Positions 1 through 9,936 of a DNA stretch of 64,000 nt are shown here, in pieces. The stretch spans positions 19,704,370-19,768,369 of the forward strand of contig NC_016134.3 of the NCBI RefSeq assembly GCF_000005505.3, in the 5' to 3' direction. The translations under genes were made by a program, and so were the position numbers. The DNA comes from Brachypodium distachyon. Lineage: Eukaryota; Streptophyta; Magnoliopsida; Poales; Poaceae. Every line of letters starts with the position of its first letter. The first letter of the stretch is position 1. Under the pieces are notes generated by a model, which worked only from the letters and a program-made list of their open reading frames with translations, searched no databases and had not been told where the DNA came from.

Positions 1-1198
1 TAACTACCCTATTTAGGGGGGGAGTTAGGGCGGAAATCTCGCGCCCACTACTCTGATTTTGGCGGCGCCGTACACCGGGCAGCGAAGGGACACAGGCCCG
101 CAACTGATCGGGGGCCCACGCGTCGGTTAAGGGCGTAGCCCGGCAACCGACTAGGAAGAGACCCTTCCGGGAATAGGTGATGCCGGCCCACGCCCGGGGG
201 CTACTGTCGCACCAGTGGCACCAAGGGTACCACCGTTGTGCGACGCGTGGCCCCCTCCCCCGGGTTCCCGGGAAGGTCTCATCCCGGGGAGCGCCGACGA
301 GCTTCCCGGCAAGCTACCAACCCGAAAGGGGCTAGCGGGGCTTCTGGGAATATTCCCGCTTAGTCACCTCCCGGGAAGCTGCTTCCCAGGAGGAGGGTCC
401 TGGGTGCGCGGGGCCCGGGTGCTTCCCGGGCCGACTTGCGGGGACTGGGGGTTCCCGGACGCATGCCCCCCGCCTCGGGTCGTGGGGCCCACTGGACAAC
501 GCCACACGGGCGCGTGACGGGTGCGGATCGCGCGGTCCCACCAAGGCAAGGAGTAAGGCGCGCGGCTCAGTAAACGAGCCGACCAACGGGTAGTTACCCG
601 TCCGATCCAAGGAACAGTGGTTGTCCAATCCTACCCTAGGGTCTTAGGCCCCTAGCAGCGGAGGTGGCACCCATGCGTGCCACCAGCTCACCAGGGAGAG
701 TTGCGGGCCTCTCCGTTGGACACTTGTAGCTCACGCACCGTGGCACATGTGGCATCCCCTTGTGTATAAAAGGAGTACCCATGCCAGCGGTCAAGGGGTT
801 TTTTTAGAGGGTTGACGGGTCAGACAGTTGGGAGGATAGTGAGTTGATCAGTTGGTTCCGGTAGACAGCAAGCAGAGAATAGCAAGGAGTACTTAGACAT
901 TGAGAGGAAGCCCGGGAACTGGCCCGGCGAGAACTTGTAAATGCTTTATCCTCAATCAATATCAGTTCAGACAGGCAGGACGTAGGGTTTTACGCCTCCG
1001 GGTGGCCCGAACCTGGGTAAAAAACGGGTGTGCCTTTGTTCTGGTACTAGCGTGCCCTCTTGGCACTGGGTCTCACCGGCCCCATAGGGCCCCATCGACC
1101 GTGCCGGCGATAACCGGGTCTCTGCCCCAGACGCCCCTACCGAACCTAAAAGGGGACGTGGCTGCACGCTCCCGGTGTTTGAGCACCGAGCGACGACA
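1..1198 (+). mobile_element. Ty3/gypsy LTR (Tat-like), cut by window edge
   Basis: GC-rich LTR sequence with no coding capacity. A TATA box at 765-771 is followed by a transcribed leader, then a 'cctttatcctcaatc'-style tail and a proline/glycine-codon-like tract that ends '...gagcaccgagcgacgaca', an ending I recognise from grass Tat-lineage gypsy LTRs. The 3' end at 1198 is defined because the next base resumes a different LTR that is also present at 30491. No primer binding site or gag follows, so this is a solo LTR or the 3' LTR of an element lying to the left. The 5' end is outside the window. Long open frames inside it are by-products of high GC. Confidence 0.6.
765..771 (+). promoter_or_regulatory. 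TATA box of the gypsy LTR
   Basis: TATAAAA in the context 'tgtgtataaaaggag' within the LTR, spaced as expected for the U3/R boundary. Confidence 0.5.
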
Positions 1199-1737
1199 CC
1201 AGGACAGCCTGCGACGAGCCCGACACGTCTAAGGGGCGCTCAGACCAGCGAGTTCTTGTTTATGCCAAGTCCTATTCGGATTGGTTTTATGAGTTTGAGT
1301 CAAACCTAGTTTGAGTCCGAGTCTGAGTCCGTTTGTGTGTTTGGGCTGCCCCTCACCTATATATATAAGGGGTATGCCTAGTGTTAGGGTTACACCAGGT
1401 TCTAACTTATTCAGAACCTTTTGTTGAATTGCTCCAAACATTCATCTGAAAGTATATAATTCCTCTTTGTTTCGATCAGGAATTTTACCTACACCATATT
1501 CGTTTCAATAGAGTGTTTTATCTACTGAAAGTTCGAGCGTAATCTGTCGTTCCGCTGGGAATTGAAAGATTGCGAAACCGCTTATGGTCGGCGGACTACG
1601 GCGCAAGCGTGTGGTGTTGCGAATTTCTATTGGGTTGCAAGTTCGTTGCATTGGCGACGGGTGAATAGCCGGAAGATTTATAAAATCATACAAGTTATCC
1701 ATGTTGCTCTCTGAGATGATCGGGCCACCCCTTATCA
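1199..1737 (+). mobile_element. Ty3/gypsy LTR fragment (same family as 30491-30995)
   Basis: From 'ccaggacagcct' at 1199 to '...ccccttatca' at 1737 this sequence matches 30491-30995 with scattered substitutions and small indels. Both copies diverge right after TATCA, which marks the LTR 3' end. A TATA-like 'cctatatatataag' occurs in it. The 5' part of the LTR is missing because the GC-rich LTR at 1-1198 joins here. No primer binding site follows 1737, so it looks like a solo LTR or 3' LTR. Confidence 0.65.
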
Positions 1738-3510
1738 GGGTGTTAGCACTCGCAGTGTAACCGTTCGCAAACACGACAATTAATATGTCCACATGAAACA
1801 CGCTAGGTGTTTCCTTATTTATAGCCTCATGCTCTCATCGGGCACATACTCAATTTGCGCACCTCGGGATTTCCCGCACTATTTCAAGGACACAGGGAGT
1901 TCCCATAAAATCACCTGTTTTGCTATTTTTTTGGCGACTGAGAAATAACTATTTTTTAGTCGATCATGACAACCTTTTGATTCAATCGTTGAGATTCGAG
2001 TAAAATTAATGTAGTTTCGATGAATAATAAAATCTTCCTGAGATGGCTACGATTGTCGACTGAGATATATTATTTCTTAGGCTACTGAGAAATAGACGCT
2101 CTCTAAAATCAAATATGTCTGCCGCTTTGGGAAACAAGATGCCCGGCAAAAATTTAGTAAGATACTAAGTACTCCTAATACCGAGAAGCAATTAAAGCCC
2201 TGGGAAATAGGCCGACTAGGTGTCAATACAGGGGTGGTTGTCTACTTAATGAGCTGCATGCGGGCCCTTTGCAATTATCCCCATACACCTAATCAATGAT
2301 GCGCTGCAGCTGCCCACTAATCTCGCATGCAGTTTGCATGCATCTCTCCAAAAGCGTGCCTGCGCTTTAAAGAACAAATTAACTTCTTTGGCCAGCACCA
2401 AGACGACACTTAAATTGAGATTTTTTACAAAATCTTATACGACAACTAAAATGGGATGGAGGCAATTTGGCCATTCCACCAATTCAACAAACTTTCAGCT
2501 ATGATGACTGGAGGCCGGAGTACGTGATCTCCTCTCTGGTGTTGCCACAACTTTTGACACAATCACAAAATGGTTCAACTATATGATTTTGTACAAAGAT
2601 CAAGAGTCCTGATTGGAGAATTAAGCAAGGAGGAGGAGTCGCGCGTGGGACACCGAGATCGATCGATCTCACGTTCTGTCAAGGCCCCGGTCGGACAGTC
2701 TTGATCGGTCAGCCAGGAAAATTAAAGCGAACGTGTGCAGACATTGCGTGCGGACAGGTAGAAACCATCGTGCATGTGTATACGCGCAGCGCAGGCAGCA
2801 GGCGTCAAGCATGCATGCATGCACGCACTTGTCTCGTCACGCATGCACATTATTCAGGTACTGTTGACAGTCAAGCGAAGCATACACGAACACGCATGCA
2901 TGGAAAATGTCCTTCACGCGTCCAAGTTCCGGCCGGGGCCCCATATAGCAATGCGCGCGTTTGAGAACCAATGGAAACAGACTCCCTTACGTCGCGCTCG
3001 GGAGGGGGCCGGGGGCGATTACGAGGAATGCTCGAGAGGAGTTTATTATCTGCTGAAGACATCGTGCATATGGTGGTTTTAGACAAATCCATCGTCAGTT
3101 TTATGCCATGCGTGCTATCTGAGTTCGCGTTCACTGTCGAATCACACAACGATAAACATGCATCATGCATCTACTACTCGTTGAAGGTTTGTTGTGTTTA
3201 TGTCGATGTTCCAGGTTGATTGGCTGTGATGAAAAATTAATCCTTGTCCTCTTCTTTTTCTTTAGAAAAACATGCAGGAGATGGGCGGATCGATGCTTCT
3301 GATTTCGGCAGGCTGTGAAGAAAGTGCAAGTACTGAGCATGCACGTACAATGCACTGGGCACGGTGACAGACGGTCACATGGCTCCCTAGTCGTCGCTAG
3401 ATGGAGTCATCGAAAAGATCAAAACATGCATGCACGCGACTTCAATTGACTCTTGCATGTGTGAGTGGACAAAAAATCAACCTGCCGCGCAGGGCTGCAT
3501 ATATATATAA
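1738..3510. other. Intergenic, no gene recognised
   Basis: AT-rich in 1800-2650 and rich in catgcatg motifs in 2700-3450. Small imperfect inverted repeats with 'gactgagaaata' occur around 1934-2095 and may be a decayed MITE, but I found no clear ends. The stretch ends in an alternating AT tract at 3499-3510 that borders the pararetrovirus. Confidence 0.6.
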
Positions 3511-3511
3511 G

Positions 3512-3985
3512 GTAAGCTATATTGTGAAATGAAATAGTTTACTTTTTTTCTCGGTCTTTTTAGCATGTTTATATGGGTGGGTGCTTATGCTAGGAATTCT
3601 ATAGAAGAAACCTCTGCGTGTAGTTCTCTGTTAAGCCGTGTGTATGGCGTTGAAATGAAAACCTTGTAACCGTAGAGAAGTGTTCCCTTCGGGTGGAACT
3701 GCCTGGAAAGACGATAAGAAATCACCCATATAAACCTGACTAAAGACGCTTAGGGAAATAAACTTAACTACTCTTGAAGCAATATAGTAATAAATACGGT
3801 GAGTACTGAGTAGGATTATTACATCACTGCGAAAACCGTCGGTAGTTCCGTTGGCCTCACCAGCCTTAAAAGATCCTGCAAAAAGATAATCATAATATTA
3901 AAATATTTAATTTACCATATAACCTAATATTAGCCGAAATAATTTGAATATTAACGTATCTAATATTTATTAATTTTGCATATTG
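3512..3985 (+). repeat. 5' copy of viral terminal direct repeat
   Basis: Pairs with 11592-12065 at a constant offset of 8080 bp without indels. By eye about 20 mismatches occur in 474 bp (about 95-96% identity). It holds viral leader sequence up to the base before the primer binding site. Confidence 0.93.
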
Positions 3986-3986
3986 G

Positions 3987-3998
3987 TGGTATCAGAGC
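3987..3998 (+). other. tRNA-Met primer binding site of the pararetrovirus
   Basis: TGGTATCAGAGC, complementary to the 3' end of plant initiator tRNA-Met, the minus-strand primer of caulimovirids and many LTR retroelements. It lies just before ORF1. The 3' repeat copy stops one base short of it. Confidence 0.9.
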
Positions 3999-4010
3999 GA
4001 GGTTGTAATC

Positions 4011-4496
4011 ATTGAAAGATTAAAGTATCTAGACTTAGAAGTTAGCGCAGGTAAAGTTATACATACTAAAGAAAATATTGATATAAGGTGCAGAGTAAAT
4101 CCCTCTGAAGAGCATATTTGGCATTCTACTCATAGTCAGCTAAATACAGTTGTTGATTTAATATATAATTTCTTTATATCTTGGGGAAAAAGGCAAGATA
4201 ATCTAGACCAAAAATTTGATAATATACTTAAAGAATACCAAAAACTTGCAGAAAAATATTATAGTTTGAATAATAAAATTGATATAGTTCTGCATAAGCT
4301 AGAAGAAGCCAAAACAAAACAAAGTATAGTTTGTAAGAATAACGATTACATTAAAGAAGAAGTGTTATCCATTGGAAAAAGCATAAGGCATTGTCTAAAT
4401 AAAAATAAAGACTCCCTACCAAGCACTGAAACAAGACAAGATATAACTGAAATTAAAAGACTGGTACAAGAGGTAAAAACTTTGATCCTCTCGTAA
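4011..4496 (+). CDS. Pararetrovirus ORF1 protein, probable ATT start
   Basis: An open frame runs from the primer site to TAA at 4494-4496. It contains no ATG at its head; the first suitable codon is ATT at 4011, giving about 161 residues. In RTBV the first ORF (P24) is known to start at an AUU codon, so I place the start there. The product is lysine-rich and probably helical. RTBV P24 is somewhat longer and of poorly defined role, with coat-protein association reported. The downstream ORF2 follows after five bases. No break is seen. An alternative start is the ATC just before, at 4008. Confidence 0.7.
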   Translation: MERLKYLDLEVSAGKVIHTKENIDIRCRVNPSEEHIWHSTHSQLNTVVDLIYNFFISWGKRQDNLDQKFDNILKEYQKLAEKYYSLNNKIDIVLHKLEEAKTKQSIVCKNNDYIKEEVLSIGKSIRHCLNKNKDSLPSTETRQDITEIKRLVQEVKTLILS

Positions 4497-4501
4497 TTTG
4501 T

Positions 4502-4741
4502 ATGACTGAATATAGCCAAGCATTAAAAGAAGTAAAAAAATATTTAACGCCGTCAATTGGCTTTTCTGACCACGATTCTCCAAAGGAAAACTCAAAAATA
4601 ATAATAAGACAAAACAATACAATCCTGCAGTTATTAATTCAGATTTTAGATAAGCTAAATAGTGAACAAAGTAACAAAGATATTGTGTTAGCATCATCTG
4701 AAATAATTGCATCACCAAGGAATATTAATTCAGAAAAATAG
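4502..4741 (+). CDS. Pararetrovirus ORF2 protein (P12-like)
   Basis: ATG at 4502 to TAG at 4739-4741, 79 residues. Position between ORF1 and the polyprotein matches RTBV P12, a small nucleic-acid-binding, virion-associated protein. The family protein is nearer 110 residues, so this frame may be cut short by its stop; about 70 bp separate the stop from the ORF3 start, whereas the family usually overlaps ORFs by ATGA. Leucine and isoleucine repeats in the middle could form a coiled coil. Assigned by position; I do not recognise a domain from sequence alone. Confidence 0.6.
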   Translation: MTEYSQALKEVKKYLTPSIGFSDHDSPKENSKIIIRQNNTILQLLIQILDKLNSEQSNKDIVLASSEIIASPRNINSEK

Positions 4742-4812
4742 ACTTATCTAAAAGCCTCATTAGAAGAGACAGAAACCTCCAATTAATAAGACAAGAATCA
4801 AAGCCGCTAACA

Positions 4813-6018
4813 ATGATGCATAGGATGTCATGCAGCAAGCCTGATGATATCGATAGTTTAGAAGAAGTTATAGACTTAGAAAAAGATCTGGAAAGGTATC
4901 AAAAAGATACATTGAGAAAAATAAAACCGCAGCAGGTATACTACATGGGTTTGTTTGAAGGGAGAGGTGGATTATATAGAATATCCAGAAAAGTAGAGTT
5001 AACTGTGTTAACACATCCAGTAGAATTAAGAATTGTGAGTAAGAATATTGAAAATGAACTCAAATATTGTGGTTACAAATATATCCATCAAGGTATGTAT
5101 ATCATAGGAGTTAAAGGAATGACAAGAAAGAAATTAGGAGCAAAGGTGTTAATACCATTATTAGACAAAGGATGGGGATCAGTAGATAAAGCTTCATTAG
5201 GATTTATGGAAGGAGATATGAATGAAAACAGATTAATAACCTATATAGCTCCAGACTTAATGATGCCTGTGAAGGAATTTATTAATAAGATGAGTCTTGG
5301 GTTCCAAACTAAAGGTTATGAAGAATTTAAAGGTACAAATCTATTAGTAAGTATAGAGTTTATAAGAAGACTAACTAATAAAAGCAGCTCTAAATATAGA
5401 GTAAATGTAGACGATGTAATTGAAAGTATGCAATCAAAAGGTATAAAATTCATGAGTCCTCTTAAAATCAGTTCCGAAGAAAGAGCTGGAGAAGAGTGGA
5501 AAATAAGCGAGCTAATTGAAAAGAAGGAATTAAAGCAACCTAATAACTACATAAGTTACCAAAACTGCGAAGGAACCAGCAGCATTAGATTCACAAATTA
5601 TAAATCTGCAACCATAGATGATACTGAATCTTTTGCTTCTGAATCAGAGTTTAATGAAAAGAAAAATAGTGGCGTGACTGAATACATGGAAAAGGCAGAT
5701 TTAGACGATGAAATAATTCATTACGAAGGAAAATTGAAACATATAGAATGGGAATATAATAATTCTATGACAAAAGATTGGCCTAAGATAAGAGAAAAGG
5801 AATTGTTTTTCATTAGAGAGATTGCAAGACTTAAAAGATTAAAAAATGAGAAAAAGCCTGTCATTGGTAGTTCAATCAGACTAAATAAGAACATAACGAT
5901 AAAAGAAAATAAGGTTGGTAGTAGTAAAGCCAATAATACAGACCAGAGCCATAAAAATAAAGATGTAGGTGAAGAGGAGCGGTGGGACATAAATAATAAA
6001 ATACTAACCGAAAGTTGA
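4813..6018 (+). CDS. Pararetrovirus ORF3 N-terminal part: movement protein domain
   Basis: ATG at 4813 opens 401 codons to TGA at 6016-6018. Residues about 35-215 carry the caulimovirid movement-protein fold: a region around 'MGLFEGRGG', the 'YKYIHQGMYIIGVKG' segment and a following 'LLDKGWGSVD' loop fit the 30K-type movement domain that modifies plasmodesmata. Residues 215-400 are charged linker. In intact relatives the frame continues into coat protein; here it ends in a stop and the coat domain sits in another frame, so a frameshift lies between about 5990 and 6041. The movement domain itself is uninterrupted. Confidence 0.85.
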   Translation: MMHRMSCSKPDDIDSLEEVIDLEKDLERYQKDTLRKIKPQQVYYMGLFEGRGGLYRISRKVELTVLTHPVELRIVSKNIENELKYCGYKYIHQGMYIIGVKGMTRKKLGAKVLIPLLDKGWGSVDKASLGFMEGDMNENRLITYIAPDLMMPVKEFINKMSLGFQTKGYEEFKGTNLLVSIEFIRRLTNKSSSKYRVNVDDVIESMQSKGIKFMSPLKISSEERAGEEWKISELIEKKELKQPNNYISYQNCEGTSSIRFTNYKSATIDDTESFASESEFNEKKNSGVTEYMEKADLDDEIIHYEGKLKHIEWEYNNSMTKDWPKIREKELFFIREIARLKRLKNEKKPVIGSSIRLNKNITIKENKVGSSKANNTDQSHKNKDVGEEERWDINNKILTES

Positions 6019-6040
6019 AGAAGAAGAATTAATAAAAGAT

Positions 6041-6910
6041 ATGCTTAAAAAAGATGAAGTTTTTGATGTATCCGAAGAAAATAGTGACTTTATAAACTCT
6101 CTAGATAATGTAGGAATACACAATTTAGAAAATGCAATGGAAGCTATGGAAGTAGAAATGAATAACAAAAGAAGAAGGACATACGGTGATACTTCAGTAA
6201 AAAGAGAAGGAGAGAGAGAAAGACCAAGAAGGGTAGCCGGAACATGGCCTCCAGAAAAAGATGATTTCCAACCAACATACATCCCTGAACAATATAGATA
6301 TATGGGTACTAAAATAAGAGATTTTGAAAAATCAGTACAATTTCAAAATTATAAGAATGAGGGTGCAATATTAAATCTAGCAGCCCATGACCCAATAGAC
6401 TGGCCTAATATAATTAGCATATGGAAAGGTTTAATAGTTCAAAAATATATACAAAATCAGCATAGCATAGGCAATAAGGTGGAAGATATGATAACCTATT
6501 TTGAAACCTTTTTAGGAGAATCTGTAAAAGTTTTATGGGAACAATGGGTAGAAACATTTCCTAGTCAATATGAAGAATTAAAAGCAGCTAAAAGTAATCC
6601 CCATAACTTCGCTAATATTATATCACTTATAGTCATAGCAGAAGATCCAGATTTAGGAGATACCATATTGCAGAATGAAAGGTTGCGAGAAATAGAAAAA
6701 TTAACGTTAACAAGTTGGAAAGGTATAAAAGAATTCTCTCAACATTATTTATATAATGCTACCACCGCTAAACAAGGTTTTAACAAAGGGGTAGTAGAAA
6801 GATATTTTAACAAATTACCTGATCCTTTAGGATCTATAATATTCGAGGAATATAAGAAACAAACAGAGGGTTCGGTTTCAAATATATCTCAGGCCATTAA
6901 TTTTTTTTAA
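6041..6910 (+). CDS. Pararetrovirus ORF3 part: coat protein region
   Basis: An open frame of 289 codons shifted relative to the movement domain. The acidic N-terminus, a basic stretch near residues 45-68, and a long mainly helical region fit the caulimovirid coat (gag-like) region that lies between movement protein and zinc finger. Motif-like tryptophans ('DWPNIISIWKG') fall in the middle. The frame ends after a run of T residues at about 6901-6908, and the zinc-finger part follows in another frame; slippage in this homopolymer is the likely lesion. Confidence 0.75.
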   Translation: MLKKDEVFDVSEENSDFINSLDNVGIHNLENAMEAMEVEMNNKRRRTYGDTSVKREGERERPRRVAGTWPPEKDDFQPTYIPEQYRYMGTKIRDFEKSVQFQNYKNEGAILNLAAHDPIDWPNIISIWKGLIVQKYIQNQHSIGNKVEDMITYFETFLGESVKVLWEQWVETFPSQYEELKAAKSNPHNFANIISLIVIAEDPDLGDTILQNERLREIEKLTLTSWKGIKEFSQHYLYNATTAKQGFNKGVVERYFNKLPDPLGSIIFEEYKKQTEGSVSNISQAINFF

Positions 6911-6929
6911 GCAACTAAGAAAGGTATGT

Positions 6930-7868
6930 ATGGATATACAAGCCCAAAGATCTATGAAAAAAGCAGACTACAATTTTTGCAATAATATTGTTCAAATACC
7001 ATTAACATACGGAGAAAATAGGCATAAAAATAAAAAATATTACAAACCCCAGAGGAGAGATAATAGGAACTTTAGGACAAGGAAAAGATATTTTCTAAGA
7101 AGATCTGATAATAGGGCTCCTTATCTACATAAGAGAAATGTAAGAAGATATGATCCTAGAAAAACTTATGATAAAACATGTAGGTGTTTTATATGTAATT
7201 CACCAGATCACCTAAGTAAAACTTGTCCTAATAAAGATCAGAAAAGGTACTCTAGTAAATATGAAGAGCAAGAAAGAGTGTTAATTATAGATAGTGTTAA
7301 TGAAAATATCCTAGTATGCGATGAAGAAATAAAAGATGATGAGTCGATATACTCTATCATAGAAACAGATGAAGTAGAAAATGATACTTTAGAAGAAGAA
7401 TCAAGTGAAGATGAAATAGACCTAATAGATGATTTAGCCGGTTTAAAAATTGAAATGATGAATCAAGTAGATTGTGAACATGATTGGATTAGAGGTAAAG
7501 GAGATTATAATATTAAATGTGCGTTTTGTATATACTACCCAAGCCAAGAAAATAGGTCTACATGTAGTTTATGCTTAAGACAAGCTTGTGCCTCTTGTTT
7601 AAAGGCTAGAAATCAAGCCTGGAGACAAGAAATAGATTGTGAACCAGAAGAACGAATCCTATTTAGTAGAGTTAGAAATTTAGAGAATAGAATAAATAAA
7701 CTAGAAGTAGATCTAGAAGAAGTAAAATATAATTTAGAAAATAATAGTAGTGGTAATCAATATCAAGAGGATAATATGGATAAATATACTGAATTAAAAG
7801 ATCAAATGGTGACAGTAAAAGAAAGGAAAGGAGATAGGCTTATCCAACTAAAAGACGCCATTTACTAG
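6930..7868 (+). CDS. Pararetrovirus ORF3 part: CCHC zinc finger and linker
   Basis: A basic N-terminal stretch is followed by a CCHC knuckle 'CFICNSPDHLSKTC' (codons from 7185), the RNA-binding finger of caulimovirid coat proteins. A second cysteine cluster 'CSLCLRQACASC' near 7560-7600 matches the extra Cys-rich motif seen in badna- and tungrovirus polyproteins. An acidic region lies between them and a coiled-coil-like stretch after them. The frame ends with TAG at 7866-7868; the protease follows in another frame, implying a frameshift near 7850. Confidence 0.82.
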   Translation: MDIQAQRSMKKADYNFCNNIVQIPLTYGENRHKNKKYYKPQRRDNRNFRTRKRYFLRRSDNRAPYLHKRNVRRYDPRKTYDKTCRCFICNSPDHLSKTCPNKDQKRYSSKYEEQERVLIIDSVNENILVCDEEIKDDESIYSIIETDEVENDTLEEESSEDEIDLIDDLAGLKIEMMNQVDCEHDWIRGKGDYNIKCAFCIYYPSQENRSTCSLCLRQACASCLKARNQAWRQEIDCEPEERILFSRVRNLENRINKLEVDLEEVKYNLENNSSGNQYQEDNMDKYTELKDQMVTVKERKGDRLIQLKDAIY

Positions 7869-8850
7869 TTTTGGAAACAAATATATAGTACGTTTACCAT
7901 TTAAGGAGGTTCTGGGAATAAGAATCCCAGTCAAAATAGTATTAAAACCAAATATTTCCTATAAAATATTAGTTCTATTAGACACCTGGTGCACAAAGAA
8001 CATCATTCATGACAAGTATTTTGCGAGATGCCCTAAAATAGTTAAAACTATAGACAACGATAAAGCTGAAGTCTCCACAGACATGTCAGGAATACAAAAT
8101 ATTCACAATTAATTGGCCTATAATATTGAATCTTACATAAATGGAACAAAATATATTATAGATGAAATTACAATTAGAGATTTGTCAGTAATAAAGGATG
8201 ACATGATACTGGGTTTAAGATTTTTACAACAATCCTTACAAACCACTATTATACATGAAGGAGTTACATTCATCCCATATCAAGATAACGTTCCATACAT
8301 ATCTGAGATTACAAGACAGAGAAAATCCATACAAAATGCAGAAATATCTAATATAGATGAAGAATATAGTGCCGATGAAGACTCTCTTGAAATCTGCAAA
8401 GAAGAAGAGCTTAGTAATGCCATAGAAGAATACCATATAGAAAATACATGTAAAGAATGTATAGGTTTACAATCATTCTCACAAAATTGGTATAGAGATA
8501 TAAAAACCAAGAAAGATATAGACAAAATACTGCAAAAATTAGAAGACATACAAATCATTGGAGAAATACCAATGAAACATTGGGATAAGAACTCCATAGT
8601 CTGCAAGATAAATATTATCAACCCTGATTACATAATCAAGTCAGGACCAATAGAAGCTACTCCTAAGGATATAGAAGAATTCAAAATGCATATTGAAGAG
8701 TTATTGAAATTAAAAGCCATCAGGGAAAGCAGAAGCCCTCATAGGTCAGCTGCCTTTATAGTTAGGAATCACGCTGAGGAAGTTAGGCGAAAATCTAGAA
8801 TGGTTATTAATTACAAGAGACTTAATGATAATACAATAGACGATGCATAA
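7867..8850 (+). pseudogene. Pararetrovirus aspartic protease and start of RT (broken)
   Basis: The frame is open from 7867. At 7978-7992 it reads 'LDTWC', at the position of the retroviral-type protease signature D-T/S-G; the glycine is tryptophan here (codon TGG at 7987), a change expected to kill the active site. TAA at 8110-8112 interrupts the frame, which then continues to TAA at 8848-8850. The later part ends with the RT N-terminal region ('RKSRMVINYKRLND'). The two stops lie within otherwise continuous homology to the family, so they are read as mutations. Confidence 0.8.
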
Positions 8851-9189
8851 AATATACCCAATAAGCAAGAATGGATTAATAGAATACAAGGAAGCAAATA
8901 TTTTTCTAAGTTTGATCTAAAGGTCGGGTTTTGGCAAGTAAAAATGGCTGAGGAATCTATTCCTTGGACAGCATTTACATGCCCTCAAGGTCATTATGAA
9001 TGGCTGGTAATGCCCTTAGGATTAAAAAATGCGCCTGCATTATTTCAAAGGAAGATGCAAAATATATTTAATGAGAATCAAGCATTTATATTAGTATATG
9101 TAGATGATTTATTGGTTTTCTCAAAATCATACAAGGAACATATTGCTCACCTTGAAGTCTTCTTTAGAAAGGTCTACAAAACGGCCTAA
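8851..9189 (+). pseudogene. Pararetrovirus reverse transcriptase core (broken)
   Basis: Continues the preceding frame directly after the stop at 8848-8850. The palm motifs are present: 'KFDLKVGFWQV' (first catalytic Asp), 'MPLGLKNAPALFQ', and 'YVDDLLVF' with the catalytic YVDD box at 9097-9108. The frame ends at 9187-9189 and the RT thumb and RNase H continue from 9207 in another frame, so a frameshift lies near 9165-9205. Confidence 0.88.
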
Positions 9190-9206
9190 TCCTATCTAAA
9201 AAGAAA

Positions 9207-9936
9207 ATGGAGATTTGTAAAGAGAAAATAAATTTTCTCGGGCACGAGATAGGAGAAGGAAAAATACATCTGCAAGAGCATATTGCTAAGAAAATTTTAC
9301 CATTTCCTGATTCTATAAATGACAAAAAGGTCCTACAACAATTCTTAGGAATTATAAATTATGCGAGAAATTATATAGATAATCTAGCAAAACTAGCTGG
9401 ACCTTTATATGCTAAATTAAGAAAGAATGGGCAAAGGTATTTTAACTCTGAACACATAAAGTTAGTCAAGGCCATAAAAGAAAAGGTCAAAAATTTGAAA
9501 CCCTTAGAATTGCCATTAGAAGATTATTACTTTATAATCGAAACCGATGCATCTAAAGTAGGTTGGGGTGCTATATTAAAGCAAAAACCTAATAAGTATT
9601 CTCCAAAGGCAGAAGAAAAGATGTGTAGGTATGCCTCAAAAAGTTATAAATTAAAAACAGTAAATAATATTGATAGAGAAATCCTCGCGGTAGTCCATGC
9701 AATAAACGCGTTTAGGCTATACTTGGGATTTAAAGAATTTTACAATACGCACTGATTGTGAAGCAATATGTAGATACTATAATCAAATCAATAGTAAGAA
9801 AAGTTCTACTAGAAGATGGGTTTTATTTGAAAATATCATAACTGGAAATGGATATAAAGTTGTTTTTGAGCATATTAAGGGAAAAGATAATTGTTTACCT
9901 GACATATTCTCCCGTTCATCAATCTTGCAGGAATGA
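9207..9936 (+). pseudogene. Pararetrovirus RT connection and RNase H (broken)
   Basis: The RT thumb ('FLGHEIGEGKI', 'LQQFLGIINYARNYI') is followed by RNase H with 'IETDASKVGWGA' near 9537 and 'DREILAVVHA' near 9675, supplying two of the acidic catalytic residues. The first frame stops at 9755; the C-terminal part (next Asp in 'RTDCEA') is in a different frame from about 9740 and runs to TGA at 9934-9936, so there is another frameshift. The ORF3 terminator overlaps the ORF4 start as ATGA. Confidence 0.85.

Noticed and set aside
215..1232. Open frames of 60-110 codons on both strands
   Set aside because: They lie in a GC-rich gypsy LTR with a TATA box and have no domain; GC content alone explains them.
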